Positions 57,901-60,900 of a stretch of 64,000 nucleotides of DNA are shown here, one piece after another (the stretch's first letter is position 1; every line of letters starts with the position of its first letter). Where the stretch lies: the NCBI GenBank assembly GCA_964023205.1, contig OZ026847.1, forward strand, positions 4,648,819-4,712,818, written 5' to 3'. A program made the translations under genes and the position numbers. Source of the DNA: Lutraria lutraria (Eukaryota > Mollusca > Bivalvia > Venerida > Mactridae). The notes under the pieces are model-generated. The model made no database searches and was not told the DNA's origin. It was given only the letters and a program-made list of their open reading frames with translations.

Positions 57901-60900
57901 CCCAATGATTCCTTTAATGTTAGTCATGCTATATATTAACCTGGACAGTCAAAATATCTCTAAAAGTAGAATTGCCACATTGGTATTTGTGGTATTTATA
58001 CATATTGTCAATATACAGTACAATCTCTGTAGAGCAACACCCTGTTGGAGCTGCAAACATTGGCCGTTGTATAGAGGTTGTTGCTCTACAGAGGTTAAAT
58101 TCATAGTAAATATCAATTTAAGGAAATTTTGAAGGCGTTGTTACAGAGAGGTTGTTGCTCTACAGAGGGCCGCTCTGGAGAGGTTTTACTGTACATGTAT
58201 TAATATGGTTTCGTGTTGTGTTCAAATTCGCATTCATTTGTAAACGTGCTGCACTGTTTCTGCTTCACTGAATAGGAATGCTTCAGAGACAACGCAATTT
58301 CAGACAGAGAGACATGTACGAATATTGGAAATTAAAGTATGACTTTACACGTTTGTATTTGAATAATATGTTTTAATGATAAAGGTATTCATTGGAAGTT
58401 TTTGATGGTGCCAACAAGTACGCCATTACTTTAGGAATTCAAGCGTGTTTCGAGACTGGTGATGATTGTATGTTGAATGGAATCATCTTCGACCAAATAG
58501 TTCTACCAAAACAGCTATGTGAATATACGACTGTAGACACGTTCCCTGTACAAGGTATTGTTAGGCAAAGTCTATAGTAAACGAAAAACACGTATCACCA
58601 AATGTTTTCATTGATTTATTCATAATACGTTCTTTGTAGCGTGCCTAATGTTCTCTAAACCTATTTAGCAATAGCTTGAACACTGCATATAAACTGTGTA
58701 TAAAAATGGTTAAACTTTATGTGATGTCAATGAAGGATTACTAGAAGCTCTAATTAGTTTATCAAGTATAGCCTGTAGACAGACTTTATTGTTTATGCAT
58801 TTTTAAAAGAAGTGAATGGTTATCCTGATTGTCAAACTTTATTCTGGTTTTATTCTAATTAATTTGCAGACTTTTCTCTGTTGGAATGGAAATATAGAAC
58901 TGGACTACCATTACAAGACCCTATATATTATCCTTATTCTGATATATTCTTGGATGACCTTGGTATGTCGTGGTTTATGAAAAGTGAAAGATGTGCTGTC
59001 GAAGTTGGTGGCCAATTAGACAATGGTTTGTGAATTACGTCATTAAAAATGTACCAAGATGCACAAAATGCAAATGCTATGTAGAACTTAAGTTCTATAA
59101 ATTAACTAGTTATGTATGTTTCGTTCTTTGTGCATACCAGTGTGATCATTTTGGTGAACTAGTACTCGTATCATTATAATACATAATATTGAATGCTCTG
59201 TTTATATTCAAGCGTACTGTTTGATACTCAGTAGATTTGAATTTTCTTTCAGAATGCAGTGCCTCTACTGAAGATATCAATGTACCCGATACAATGCAGT
59301 GCAAACTATCAAGCAATTGTTCGACTATCGAATGTTGTTTCCTAGATAATATAATAGGAAGTTCTTTCAGCTTCATGATTGATATAAATCCATGTACTTA
59401 CCGCCTTAAAGCATGTATTGAGAGATATTGCATGGAATTCTCAACAGTGGACTATTCATGGGGTATGGTCGTAATGTAAATTTTATACACATTGTATATT
59501 TATAATTAAGTATTGACCAACCGGAAAAAGTACAGTGATACAAACTTATAATTACAAGATATATACATGAATGTAAAGATTTAAATGACTGTATGGACAT
59601 TCTTCTGTTTCAATGTATTGTCATTTAATTGCCTATTTAAATTTCCATGTATGTATACTTTCCTTTCTATAATACGTCATCTTTCCTTTTCTTTAACAGG
59701 AACAATGCAGCGATTGAACTTTGGTGGCATTCTTCGTCTGGAGTAAGTTCATTCTCTAATAGATAACATTGTATAATCTTAAACCAATGTATATTATTCA
59801 ATATATAATGAAAATATACACATACAACACTATCGAAATTCTTTATTGCATCAGCGATTTCACGATTTAAATTATATATTGAGTTTCACGTGACATCAAC
59901 AGACAGGCTCATTGACCTGCTATAAACCCTATAGTCTTTGAAGAAGACCCAAGGCTTACGCCTTTTTAGAACCAATGACCTTTCGTTAACTAGCCGGACA
60001 GTTTCCTCATATGTGCAACTTTGGCCCGGTGTGATTCGAAATCACAGCAGTGATGGGCTAGCCATTGCTAGTTACAGTTGCATGCAATTTGTTACTTTCA
60101 GTTTGCTCGTGGATGATTTGACACATGAAAACATGTACTTACTAGATGTACAGTTACACGAATGTACAGAGTCGTCAGCTGGTTGTGATAATTCGTATAC
60201 AATTATATCTAATACATTACTACCAAAACCATCGTGCAGTTGGGATAAAGGATTTTACATTGAAGGTACGTGAAAAGTTATTTATATTTTCTATTTATTG
60301 AAATACTCAAATAGACACATAAAACCATTGCTTTCACGAAACAATGATGGCAGAATTGAATAAGGAATCATTGACATCTTTGCTCTGTCCTATGGTTGAC
60401 AGATTTTGTTAAAAGAAACTATTATGGTATATCGTTGGAAATCGTTATTGTGTATCTTTGTAGTTTTATTATGTACTGCTTTATAGGAATACTTCTAGTT
60501 CATTAATAAAAAACATCGACATCTATTTTACCGTTGAAGAAATTAGCAAAACGATTAGATTGTATCAAACTGAACACTGAAACATCCTAAGAGGTATAAT
60601 ATCAGTCTTGATTTGATATGCATGCCTGTAAAACATGATCTATCAAAACAATTATTGATAATACTCAACTTTCGGAACTTTGATTATTTTGTCAGATTTC
60701 TCGCTACAAACATGGCTGGCACTAGAATCTGTAATCCCAGGAGTTCCGTTAACAGACTACCAGTCTAATAAATTGTATAAAGACACAAACTTAGCGGCAC
60801 TTATAGTGGATGAATGTGTGATCGGTAGTAACGAAAGCTGGACGTTAGGTAAATACTTAATTATATATTATATCCTTGGACTCATATTTGATACTGAAAC

